Shown: positions 25,500 to 33,995 of the stretch, piece after piece
Numbering within the stretch: the first letter of the stretch is position 1
Layout of the letters: each line of letters starts with the position of its first letter
DNA from: Stieleria tagensis
GTDB taxonomy: Bacteria > Planctomycetota > Planctomycetia > Pirellulales > Pirellulaceae
Assembly (NCBI RefSeq): GCF_024129865.1
Contig: NZ_JAMYFE010000066.1
Location: 1-64,000, forward strand
Direction: 5' to 3'
Length of the DNA: 64,000 nt
Translations under genes and position numbers: made by a program
Notes under the pieces: generated by a model
Seen by the model: the letters and a program-made list of their open reading frames with translations, nothing else
Databases searched by the model: none
What the model was told of the DNA's origin: nothing

Positions 25500-28400
25500 A
25501 TCTCTTCTCTGACCAGTTGGTCCTGTGGGTGATCAACGTTCTGATTCACTCGACCGTTTTGACAGCGGTTTTGTTGTGCGTTGCGATGTTGTTTCGCAAG
25601 CGAGCCGCCATGCGATATTGGATTCTTTGTTGCGGTCTGCTGTTGGTGTTGGCCAGTCCTGCCGTTTCAGCGTTCGTTCAGTCTCAAGGCGGTGGCTGGT
25701 TGGCACTCGCTTTGCCAAGTGAAGCCGTTCCGACAGCAACGGTTGCCGTCAACGAGCAGCCAACGTCGGCAAACGACTCACCGATGCAAAGCTTGCCAGC
25801 ATCCCAACCCAACACGTCAGAAATTCAAGTCCAAGATTCTTCGTTTAACCGCGTGGGCAACGCCCCGCGTGCACCGGCGAAACACGAATCAGCAATGAAT
25901 TCCAACGTTGAAGCCGATGCTCCCGTCAATCCTTCCGCAGCCACGCCCGCCGTGAAAGACGCTCGCTTACCGATGCAGTGGCTGGCGATCATCGTGACCA
26001 TCGCCACGGCAGTTTGGGCAGTGGGAGCCATGTTGTTGCTGTTGCGAATGACGATCGGCTGGAGCCGGCTGGCAGGGATATTGCGCCGAGCGGAACCCAT
26101 CACCGATCCTGACTACGTGTCAGCATTCACGAAAGCCTGTGCATTGGCCGGTTGCCATGAAGAACGCAAGCCTCGGTTGCTTGCGTCCGATGAAGTCTCC
26201 GGCCCGCTTGCAGCGGGTATCTTCGCCGGCTCGGTTGTCCTTCCCAAGCGTTTGATCTCGGAGTCGAACCCGGTCGAACTTGCTGAGGTTCTTGTTCATG
26301 AAGTCGCCCACGTCGTCCGGCGAGACCAAATTGTGGTCTTGTTACAAAACCTCGTCGCCGCGATCTACTGGCCACATCCGCTGGTGCGAAAGCTCAACCG
26401 CGAACTTGCCAAAGCCCGCGAAGAAGTCTGCGACAATTTTGTGTTGCGGGCCACCAACGCCCCCATCTACAGCCGCACTCTGCTTTCGCTTGCCCAGCTT
26501 GTTCAGCGTCCCGAAACGATCCCCGGCAGCGTCGGCTTCTTCGCGTCGCGTTGGAAATTGGAACAACGCGTGGCTGGACTGCTCGATGAAAGTCGCGACA
26601 CGCAAACGATGTTGAGCAAACGCGGATGGGCGTTTGTCCTCGCGTCGACGGTTGGCTTGTTGGCCGCGATCTGTGCTGGAACGGTGACGATCGCGACGGC
26701 ACAAGTTGCTTCTGAGCCCGCACCGGAAGAAACGGCCAACACAAAGCAGGCCCCGTTTCGATACACCGGGCGCGTCACCGATCCAGATGGCAAGCCGATT
26801 GGAGGAGCCGAGATCTATCATTGCGGAATGCTGGGGAGGATAGCAGACGATGAACAGCAAGCGATGCCAGTGGCGACGAGTGACAACAATGGCGATTTTG
26901 ATTTCACCGGGCCAGCGTCTAAGAAGGTTGAACTCTATGGTGATCGGGTGCTGCGATTCGGCACGGTGGTGGCGATTCGAGATGGCTTCGCTCCTGCTGT
27001 CACCAACATCCATGACAACAAGCTTGGCGATCCTCTGCAACTGCGTCTTGTTGCGAACGATGAACCCATAGCAGGTCGGATTCTTGATCTACAAGGTCAG
27101 CCCATTTCTGGGGTGAAGGTGTCTTTCAACTCGCTAGAAGTGCCAACACCCAATAGTTTCGGTGTCAGTGCTTGGCGGAAGATGCTCAACGATCGACCGG
27201 ACGGAATGGCGGTTCAAAGGAAATTCTTCTCATTCACGATTCTGCCGTCATTCTTTAAAAAGAGGCACGTTCAAACGAATGCCGAGGGCCGATTTGAGAT
27301 TCCGAGCTTTGGCTCGGATCGAATCGTGGCGATGTTGATTGAGAGTCCGACGATTCAAACGCAAGAGATTCGCGTTGTCACTGGAACTCCAATCGAACCC
27401 CTTTCGGTGCCTTGGTATGAGAATGCACCGGCGTTAGGAACGCTTCACTATGTCCCAAACAATTTTGATTTTGTTGCGGGGCCGACGCGTCCTATCACCG
27501 GTGTGCTGAGTGATTTAGATACGGGAAAGCCGCTGAGAGGTTTTCGGATCTCCGGCGGTACGGCTGGGAATCCAATGAATGAGATTGCCACGACGACCGA
27601 CGATGAAGGTCGTTTCCGGTTGACGGGCGTTCCTGTGAGTGGAAAGCAAACGCTTACCGTTCTGCCACCGGAAGACAAGCCCTACGTTGCGGTTGAGCGG
27701 CGAGTTGAGATTCCTCCAGGTGAAGATCCTCTGACGATCGATCTCAAGGCACCACGAGGCGTTTGGGTGGAAGGTGCAGTCATTAATCAACAAACCGGCG
27801 AAGCTGCAGGTGCCAATCTCTCCTATTTTGTATTTGAGAAAAACCAAGCCTATCGGCAACTCGGGAAGAATGGATTGGATTTACGCCGAGATATGTCGGG
27901 TGTGTCGACGAATGATGACGGGATCTTTCGCACCGTCATTTTTCCCGGCAGCGGAGTGATTGCGGCAAGAGGTTTTCGCGAGGACTACATGATGGGGGTC
28001 GGTGATGAATTGATCGTTGAAGGCCGACAGTCCGAGGGTGACAGTTTCTTGAGGACCGCCCCGTTTCTCTGTTCAACGAGCAACTATCACTCCGTTGTGC
28101 AGGTGAGCCCATCGGATTTGGATGACAATTTGACAGTTACGATTGGACTCGATCCTGGCTTGACAGCCGAAGGGCGTCTTGTCGATTCGGAAGGCAAGCC
28201 TGTCGCCGGAACATCCATTCGCGGAACACGCCCCATGTCCTACTGGCGTGAGAGTGATACTGCAGACTTCAAGGCAATTGGATTCACCAAAGGCACGTCG
28301 CGACAACTTCTGTTTTGGCACGAAGATCGCAACTTGGCTGGGCAGACTGTGATCTCGCCTGGAGCAAGAAACGAAACGATCAAGCTCCAGCCAGCAGGCG

Positions 28401-30859
28401 TCATCACTGCGCGACTACTTGATGAAAGCGGTGTCCCTATCAGGGATACTCCAATTGTTTCGTACAACCATGGGATCAATGAAGAAAGCGATGTCGAGCA
28501 TGATTTTGTCAGCGTGCCTCAAACGCTCGACATTCGGACCGACGACGAAGGACGCTTTCGGGTGCCGAGTTTGATTCCTGGGTTGAAGTACGATTTTGGA
28601 TTTGAAAACGAGCCAAACCATTTCCCTGTCCTTTGCATCAAGGGAGTGACCCTCCAGCCAGGCGAGACGCGGGAGCTCGGTGATTGCAAGCCGCTTCCTG
28701 GTCCGCATGAAATGGAAACAGCTTCGCAAAAGAAAGAGGGAGAAACGTTGTCCGGCCAAGTCGTCGACCCCAGCGGAAAGCCGATTGCTGGGGCGAAAAT
28801 TTGGTTGGCCGTCGCGTCGCATCGGTACGTTGGCGAGGCGAATCGTTCAAACAGGCAGGGACAGCTGCGTGAGCTGGGGACGGCGGATGCTCAAGGGCGG
28901 TTTGAGTTCGTGCTGGATAAAGCAACGACCGACGTGATTCGGAAGCGAATTCAACCTACTCAGGCGTTGGTTGTGGCGACGGCTACGGGCCACGGTCTGG
29001 ACTGGATGCCGCTGGATGTGTTTGAGGACAATCCGACTTCAAGCGACGAGAGGGACACGCTGGAAACCCGAGTCGACAAGTCGCTCGGAGACGGACGTTT
29101 CGCTAGTCGGACACTCAAGTTGCGGCCTGAAACGCAGAGCGTGCGAGGGCGGTTGGTTGATCTGGAAGGCAATCGGCTGCCGAATGTGAAAGTGTCGGTG
29201 GAGAGCCTCCAGCAGCCGGACGTCGCACGATTGTTGAAGGCGTTTGAGATGTCGTTGAAACGGGAGGTAAACGAGGCATTGAGCGCTACGAGTGTTGGAG
29301 GACTCGCCAGGAGCGAATTGCAAAAACTAATCCCGTCGGTGACGACGGACGCAAACGGTGAATTTGAACTTCGCGGAATCGGCGACGATCAACTGGTCAC
29401 CCTTGTTTTCGATGACGATCGTGTTCAGGCCAACCCGTTGAACGTCCTCGGTCGCAACATCAGGGCGGTCAGCCTGCCGCACATCAAGTGGAATCCCAAC
29501 GGAGCCAAAGACGTTTTTGTAGGACGGGACTTCACTCATGCCATCGGCCCGTCTGTTCCGGTCGAAGGTGTTGTCAGGGACGATGACAACGGCCAACCGG
29601 TCGCCGGTGCGCTCGTGTATGTCGAGCGATTGTTTAAGGAAGGGAGTGCCAATGACTCGCAATTGCGACTCGATACGGATCACATGCGGTCGGTGACCGA
29701 TGATCAGGGGCATTTCCGCATCACGGGCATGCCTCCTGGAGAAGGACACGTTCTCGAATGCATCCCACCGAAGTCCGAGCCGTACCTGATGACGTCGGAT
29801 GACGTCTCTTTAAGTCTTGACGATGGAGACGCAAAACGCATCGACTTTCAGGTGAAACGGGGAATCTGGATCGAAGGCCGTGTCACTGACAAGAAGAGCG
29901 GCGAACCGCTCTCGGCCACGGTCGACTATATTGCACTGAAAAAGAACCCTCATTCGCTGGAAAAACTTGGGCTGGGTCAGGCCTGGACCGAGCAACGCTA
30001 CGGTACGGACAGTGACGGTCGCTACCGCATACTCGGTCTGCCGGGGCCTGGTGTGTTGTTGGTGACATCGCAGGTTACGGGCTATCCATTGGCATCCGGT
30101 GCCGAAACGATTGACGGTTACGATGCATCGGACAGGACAATTCCCACTACACCCTTCCCATTGCAGCTAAACTTCTCAGGCTCCAACTGGCACCTGCTCA
30201 AACAGATTGATCCAGCGTCCAACCAAAACAGCGAAGCGAGTTCATTCGCTTGTGATCTCGAGTTAGATGCCGGCCTCTCCATCCCCGGTCGCGTGGTCGG
30301 ACCCAGCGGAGAAAAAATCTCTGACCTGCATGTGCTTGGCCAGACTGCGGGGTACAAGTGGTGGAGGCCACGACATGATGACAAGGTGCTCTTGACCGAT
30401 CGCTTCACCGTCAACGGCTACGACGGAACCGGCCCACGGCAACTGTTCTTCAAGACAAAAGACGAATCGCTCGTCGGTCAGTACCGCGTCGAAGGAGACG
30501 CCCCGGATGAGATCGTTGTCACGCTCGAACCGTCCGTCCGAGTGACGGGACGGTTGATCGATAGCGGAACCGAACTTCCCGCACCGGGTTACTTTATCTC
30601 CTGCAAGGAATGTTCTCTCAACGAAAAGGATCCGCCAGTGAAGTTCATGATTCACTGGTGCCACACCGACGACGAGGGCCGCTTCGAGATCAAGGGCCTG
30701 ATGGCCGGTCTGACCTACAAGATGTACGCGCTCGACGAAAGCAACAACATCAACAAAGACAACACCTTCACGATTGACCTAACCACAGCCAAACCCGGTG
30801 AGACAATGGAAATTGGCGATGTTCCGCGTCCAATGAATGATGGCGATTCCCAAAACTGA
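25496..30859 (+). CDS. Giant BlaR1-like M56 metallopeptidase receptor with duplicated ectodomain
   Basis: 1787 residues. The membrane peptidase module (1 to about 405) has VHEVAHVVRRDQIV near 267 and EEVCDNFVLRA. It is followed by two tandem copies of an ectodomain of about 650-700 residues each. Unit 1 runs about 418-1070 (GRVTDPDGKPIGGAEIY, ILDLQGQPISGVKVSFN, PRGVWVEGAVINQQTG, LVDSEGKPVAGTSIRG). Unit 2 runs about 1085-1780 with the same series (SGQVVDPSGKPIAGAKIW, LVDLEGNRLPNVKVSVE, KRGIWIEGRVTDKKSG, VVGPSGEKISDLHVLG). The neighbouring paralogue at 21.1-24.5 kb has one unit. It heads an operon with DUF1800 and DUF1501 genes (nine-base gap). Confidence 0.87.
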   Translation: MNLFSDQLVLWVINVLIHSTVLTAVLLCVAMLFRKRAAMRYWILCCGLLLVLASPAVSAFVQSQGGGWLALALPSEAVPTATVAVNEQPTSANDSPMQSLPASQPNTSEIQVQDSSFNRVGNAPRAPAKHESAMNSNVEADAPVNPSAATPAVKDARLPMQWLAIIVTIATAVWAVGAMLLLLRMTIGWSRLAGILRRAEPITDPDYVSAFTKACALAGCHEERKPRLLASDEVSGPLAAGIFAGSVVLPKRLISESNPVELAEVLVHEVAHVVRRDQIVVLLQNLVAAIYWPHPLVRKLNRELAKAREEVCDNFVLRATNAPIYSRTLLSLAQLVQRPETIPGSVGFFASRWKLEQRVAGLLDESRDTQTMLSKRGWAFVLASTVGLLAAICAGTVTIATAQVASEPAPEETANTKQAPFRYTGRVTDPDGKPIGGAEIYHCGMLGRIADDEQQAMPVATSDNNGDFDFTGPASKKVELYGDRVLRFGTVVAIRDGFAPAVTNIHDNKLGDPLQLRLVANDEPIAGRILDLQGQPISGVKVSFNSLEVPTPNSFGVSAWRKMLNDRPDGMAVQRKFFSFTILPSFFKKRHVQTNAEGRFEIPSFGSDRIVAMLIESPTIQTQEIRVVTGTPIEPLSVPWYENAPALGTLHYVPNNFDFVAGPTRPITGVLSDLDTGKPLRGFRISGGTAGNPMNEIATTTDDEGRFRLTGVPVSGKQTLTVLPPEDKPYVAVERRVEIPPGEDPLTIDLKAPRGVWVEGAVINQQTGEAAGANLSYFVFEKNQAYRQLGKNGLDLRRDMSGVSTNDDGIFRTVIFPGSGVIAARGFREDYMMGVGDELIVEGRQSEGDSFLRTAPFLCSTSNYHSVVQVSPSDLDDNLTVTIGLDPGLTAEGRLVDSEGKPVAGTSIRGTRPMSYWRESDTADFKAIGFTKGTSRQLLFWHEDRNLAGQTVISPGARNETIKLQPAGVITARLLDESGVPIRDTPIVSYNHGINEESDVEHDFVSVPQTLDIRTDDEGRFRVPSLIPGLKYDFGFENEPNHFPVLCIKGVTLQPGETRELGDCKPLPGPHEMETASQKKEGETLSGQVVDPSGKPIAGAKIWLAVASHRYVGEANRSNRQGQLRELGTADAQGRFEFVLDKATTDVIRKRIQPTQALVVATATGHGLDWMPLDVFEDNPTSSDERDTLETRVDKSLGDGRFASRTLKLRPETQSVRGRLVDLEGNRLPNVKVSVESLQQPDVARLLKAFEMSLKREVNEALSATSVGGLARSELQKLIPSVTTDANGEFELRGIGDDQLVTLVFDDDRVQANPLNVLGRNIRAVSLPHIKWNPNGAKDVFVGRDFTHAIGPSVPVEGVVRDDDNGQPVAGALVYVERLFKEGSANDSQLRLDTDHMRSVTDDQGHFRITGMPPGEGHVLECIPPKSEPYLMTSDDVSLSLDDGDAKRIDFQVKRGIWIEGRVTDKKSGEPLSATVDYIALKKNPHSLEKLGLGQAWTEQRYGTDSDGRYRILGLPGPGVLLVTSQVTGYPLASGAETIDGYDASDRTIPTTPFPLQLNFSGSNWHLLKQIDPASNQNSEASSFACDLELDAGLSIPGRVVGPSGEKISDLHVLGQTAGYKWWRPRHDDKVLLTDRFTVNGYDGTGPRQLFFKTKDESLVGQYRVEGDAPDEIVVTLEPSVRVTGRLIDSGTELPAPGYFISCKECSLNEKDPPVKFMIHWCHTDDEGRFEIKGLMAGLTYKMYALDESNNINKDNTFTIDLTTAKPGETMEIGDVPRPMNDGDSQN

Positions 30860-30868
30860 GCGACTACG

Positions 30869-32170
30869 ATGAACGAAATACACATCGACTCAGCATGGAT
30901 GCCTTATGAGCCGGACAATGCCTCTCCGTGGAACCTCCGTCGCGTCCACCATTTGCATCGACGTGCCGGGTTCGGAGCGACTTGGGAGGAATTGCAACGG
31001 GATCTTCAGGCTGGGCCCGAGGTCGCCGTTGATCGAGTCTTGCGAGGCGGGAACGCGACGGATGATTTTGATTCGCTCCAGCGACTGATCGGTGACGCTG
31101 CGGTAAGTTCCGGTGACATCAATCGGCTGAAAGCTTGGTGGTTCTATCGGATCCTGTACTCGGGTGATCCGCTGATCGAACGCATGACGTTGATGTGGCA
31201 TAACCACTTTGCGACCAGCAACTTGAAAGTCGCCAACGTGGCGATGATGAAGCGTCAGAATGATTTGTTTCGACAACATGCGTTGGGAAAGTTCGGTGAT
31301 CTTTTGCGAGGTGTCATCAAGGATGCCGCCATGATGATTTGGCTGGACGCGAAGGCGAATCGCAAAGGCAAACCGAACGAGAACCTTGCTCGCGAGTTGA
31401 TGGAATTGTTCACACTGCGTGTCGGTCATTACAGCGAAACTGATGTGAAAGAAGTTGCCCGAGCACTGGCGGGCTGGACGGTCCGCGGCGGAAATTTCGA
31501 GCAGGTGGCGGCGTACCACGATGACGGAACCAAGCAGGTACTCGGTGAACAAGGCGAATTCGATGGCGATGATGTATTGGCGATCTTGCTGAAGCAGGAA
31601 CCGCTCGCCCGTCGGATTGCGATGCGATTGTGTGAAGTCTTTTTTGGCGAAGATGTCATCACGGATGATGCACTCGACGAACTCGCCAGCGGTCTTCGCG
31701 ACCATGACCTGGATATCGGCTGGGCCGTTGAAACGATCCTCCGTAGCGAAGCGTTTTTTGCCGACGACAACATTGGCAATCGCGTGCTCGATCCGATCCA
31801 GTTCATGATCGGACCGCTGCGAGGGTTGGAAATGCTCGATCCGCCGCCGAGCACGTTGTTGCTGGCGGAGTGGGCGGCCAAACTCGGCCAAGATTTGTTC
31901 TATCCGCCCAACGTGTTTGGCTGGCCCGGCGGTCGATTGTGGCTAACGACCCGAACGATGATCGGCCGTGCGAACTATGTCTCCGCACTGTGTCAGGGCG
32001 AATTGCATCGCCCGAATAAGCCACCGAAAATCCAGGCGTTGGCGACAAAGCACGGTTTCTCGACACCGACCAAGCGAACCAAGTTCGCGAGCATGTTGCT
32101 CTTGGGTCACGAGAATGCAACCGGTGATATGGAAGCGATGCTGCGGCGACCCTCGTCGCAACTCGGCTAG
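30869..32170 (+). CDS. DUF1800 domain protein
   Basis: 433 residues covering the whole family length. Typical family stretches are visible: RRVHHLHRRAGFGATWEEL, then WWFYRILYSGDPLIERMTLMWHNHFATSN, NENLARELMELFTLRVGHYSE, DVKEVARALAGWTVR and YPPNVFGWPGGRLWL. DUF1800 proteins are nearly always encoded beside a DUF1501 gene, as here, and are abundant in planctomycetes, probably in export or handling of envelope material; the biochemical role is unknown. No signal peptide is seen. Position directly after a BlaI-controlled receptor gene suggests it belongs to that regulon. Confidence 0.92.
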   Translation: MNEIHIDSAWMPYEPDNASPWNLRRVHHLHRRAGFGATWEELQRDLQAGPEVAVDRVLRGGNATDDFDSLQRLIGDAAVSSGDINRLKAWWFYRILYSGDPLIERMTLMWHNHFATSNLKVANVAMMKRQNDLFRQHALGKFGDLLRGVIKDAAMMIWLDAKANRKGKPNENLARELMELFTLRVGHYSETDVKEVARALAGWTVRGGNFEQVAAYHDDGTKQVLGEQGEFDGDDVLAILLKQEPLARRIAMRLCEVFFGEDVITDDALDELASGLRDHDLDIGWAVETILRSEAFFADDNIGNRVLDPIQFMIGPLRGLEMLDPPPSTLLLAEWAAKLGQDLFYPPNVFGWPGGRLWLTTRTMIGRANYVSALCQGELHRPNKPPKIQALATKHGFSTPTKRTKFASMLLLGHENATGDMEAMLRRPSSQLG

Positions 32171-32199
32171 TTGAATTCACAAAGACATGGGAATGAACG

Positions 32200-33453
32200 A
32201 TGAAGACGAATCGAAGACGCTTTCTTGGCCAGAGCTCCGCCGTCCTGTTGGGAACAATGCCGTCATTGGTGAGCCGGGCAGTAGTGGCAGACGACCGGGC
32301 TCTGACGGAACGTGACGGGAAGATCTTGGTCGTGATCCAGATGAGCGGAGGCAATGACGGGATCAACACGATCGTTCCGTACGCGGACGAAGGTTACGCC
32401 AAGCACCGCAAGAAACTTCGATTGCCGACTGATCGGCTACTCAAGATTGACGACTCGATTGGGTTCCATCCGTCGATGCGTTCTGCGGCAGATCTGCTTG
32501 AACAAGGCAAGCTTGGTATCGTCCAAGGTGTCGGCTATCCCAACCCAAGTCGATCGCACGACACGAGCATGGCGATCTGGCACTCGGCCCAGGTTGGCGG
32601 CGAAGACATGCTGCGATCTCATGGTTGGCTTGGCAGAACGATGGACGACGCCGGCATGAGATCGGATGACCCCGACATGATTCTGGTCGGCGACGAATCG
32701 CAACCTTTGGCCATCCAAAGTCGTCGCTCGACCGCGGTGACGCTATCGAGTCTGACAGATTTGCAACTTCGTGATTACCAAGACACTTCGCAAGATGAGC
32801 TGACGGCGCTAGCCGCGGGTGGCGACGGGAACCCGCGGCTAGCGCCGTCGGCTCACTCCAAGTCCTCGCTTGCCCAATTCGTCGACCAAACGATGCAAAA
32901 CGCGATTGCCACGGCGAATGTCTTGGAGCGAAACAACGAAGGCGGAACCGACGCCGGTGCCAAGTACCCATCCACAAGACTCGGCGGGCGCATGCAAACC
33001 ATTTCGGCCATGGTCAAAAGCGGATTTCAAACACCCATCTTCTACGCGATCCAAGATGGCTACGACACCCACGCGGCTCAATTGCCGTCGCACTCACGGT
33101 TGTTGCGAGAGTTCTCCGATGCCATCAAAGCATTCCTCGACGACGTCGAAGCATCGGGATTATCCGATCGCGTGTGCGTGATGGGCTTCAGCGAATTCGG
33201 TCGTCGAGTCGCCGAGAACGGTTCGGAAGGCACTGACCATGGAACCGCCGGCCCCGTCTTCCTCGCCGGCAGCCAAGTCCGATCCGGGCTGATCGGACCA
33301 ACGCCCAACCTGACCGACCTCGTCGACGGTGATTTACAGATGGGCATCGACTTCCGAAGCGTGTACCGGGAAGTCGCCCAAACTTGGTTGGGCGGCACAT
33401 GGAAATCAACCGAACCACCGCAGCCTTCGCCCATCAGCCTGTTTGACGCGTAG
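32200..33453 (+). CDS. DUF1501 domain protein with Tat-like signal
   Basis: 417 residues. The N-terminus NRRRFLGQSSAVLLGTMPSLV is a twin-arginine-type signal. Family patterns follow: ILVVIQMSGGNDGINTIVPY, IGFHPSMRSAADLLEQGKL, YPNPSRSHDTSMAIWHSA, IQDGYDTHAAQLPSHSRLL, VCVMGFSEFGRRVAENGSEGTDHG and PVFLAGSQV. The protein resembles the alkaline phosphatase/sulfatase fold in arrangement, but activity is not established. It is oddly interrupted near residues 200-218 by a stretch encoded by a long palindromic repeat (32797-32854) that stays in frame. It is the last gene of the BlaI-M56-DUF1800-DUF1501 operon. Confidence 0.92.
   Translation: MKTNRRRFLGQSSAVLLGTMPSLVSRAVVADDRALTERDGKILVVIQMSGGNDGINTIVPYADEGYAKHRKKLRLPTDRLLKIDDSIGFHPSMRSAADLLEQGKLGIVQGVGYPNPSRSHDTSMAIWHSAQVGGEDMLRSHGWLGRTMDDAGMRSDDPDMILVGDESQPLAIQSRRSTAVTLSSLTDLQLRDYQDTSQDELTALAAGGDGNPRLAPSAHSKSSLAQFVDQTMQNAIATANVLERNNEGGTDAGAKYPSTRLGGRMQTISAMVKSGFQTPIFYAIQDGYDTHAAQLPSHSRLLREFSDAIKAFLDDVEASGLSDRVCVMGFSEFGRRVAENGSEGTDHGTAGPVFLAGSQVRSGLIGPTPNLTDLVDGDLQMGIDFRSVYREVAQTWLGGTWKSTEPPQPSPISLFDA
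32797..32854. repeat. REP-like palindrome inside the DUF1501 gene
   Basis: Two 24-base arms with a single mismatch (left arm begins GAGCTGACGGCGCTAGCC, right arm ends GCTAGCGCCGTCGGCTC) surround a 10-base loop. The translated stretch (DELTALAAGG ... RLAPSAHS) keeps the frame open. The sequence has the look of a dispersed REP-type element; I recall similar GCTAGCGCCGTCGGC strings in Rhodopirellula genomes, which would need a search to confirm. Confidence 0.75.
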
Positions 33454-33517
33454 AGCGAGATTAAATCGCTTGCGTTGATGGCCAGCCTCAACATGCGATT
33501 TTCCACGTCAGATAAAC

Positions 33518-33573
33518 TTGACGTGACGAATTCGTTCGCTACACTGATCGAACGGTTGGCGAATTCGTTCGCC
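33518..33573 (+). promoter_or_regulatory. Promoter with two BlaI-type operator copies
   Basis: TTGACG (33518-33523), a 16-base spacer and TACACT (33540-33545) form a good sigma-70-type promoter. Two near-identical copies of CGAATTCGTTCG lie inside the spacer (33527-33538) and after the -10 (33560-33571). The second is a longer dyad, GGCGAATTCGTTCGCC (33558-33573). The start codon of the BlaI gene is 36 bases further on. Confidence 0.65.
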
Positions 33574-33608
33574 ATCTTGGTTTTCGGTTCAATTCGGGTG
33601 GGTGGTTT

Positions 33609-33995
33609 ATGGCACGGCACGTTTCTTCGCAGCCGACCGAGGTCGAGCTGCGGATCTTGCGAATTCTGTGGGACGATGGTCCGAGCATCGCTCGGCACAT
33701 TCACGATTCGCTTCAGCAATTCAGGCAGACCACCTACTCAACGACGGTCAAGATGCTGTCCGTGATGCTGGACAAAGACTTGCTGAAACGTGATGACGAG
33801 GCGAAGCCGCAAATCTACCGTCCTGCTAAGCCACAGCAACGAACGCAGAAGCAGATGCTCGGCGAGTTGATTGACAAAGTCTACGACGGTTCCGCCGCAC
33901 AATTGATGCTGCACGCTTTGTCGAGCAAAAGAGCAACGCCGGACGAGATCGCCCAGATCCGCGGATTGTTGAGCGAGATGGAGGACGAGTCATGA
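33609..33995 (+). CDS. BlaI/MecI/CopY family transcriptional repressor
   Basis: 128 residues. The winged helix begins PTEVELRILRILWDDGPSIARHIHDSLQ and continues TTYSTTVKMLSVMLDKDLLKRDDEAKPQIYRPA. The C-terminal dimerisation region has KQMLGELIDKVYDGSAAQLMLHAL. It overlaps the M56 gene by four bases. The preceding promoter carries two copies of a distinctive dyad, so this is probably an autoregulated operon with its own recognition sequence. Confidence 0.94.
   Translation: MARHVSSQPTEVELRILRILWDDGPSIARHIHDSLQQFRQTTYSTTVKMLSVMLDKDLLKRDDEAKPQIYRPAKPQQRTQKQMLGELIDKVYDGSAAQLMLHALSSKRATPDEIAQIRGLLSEMEDES

Noticed and set aside
30890-31891. A 333-codon minus-strand frame
   Set aside because: Fully antisense to the clear DUF1800 gene and with shadow-like composition.
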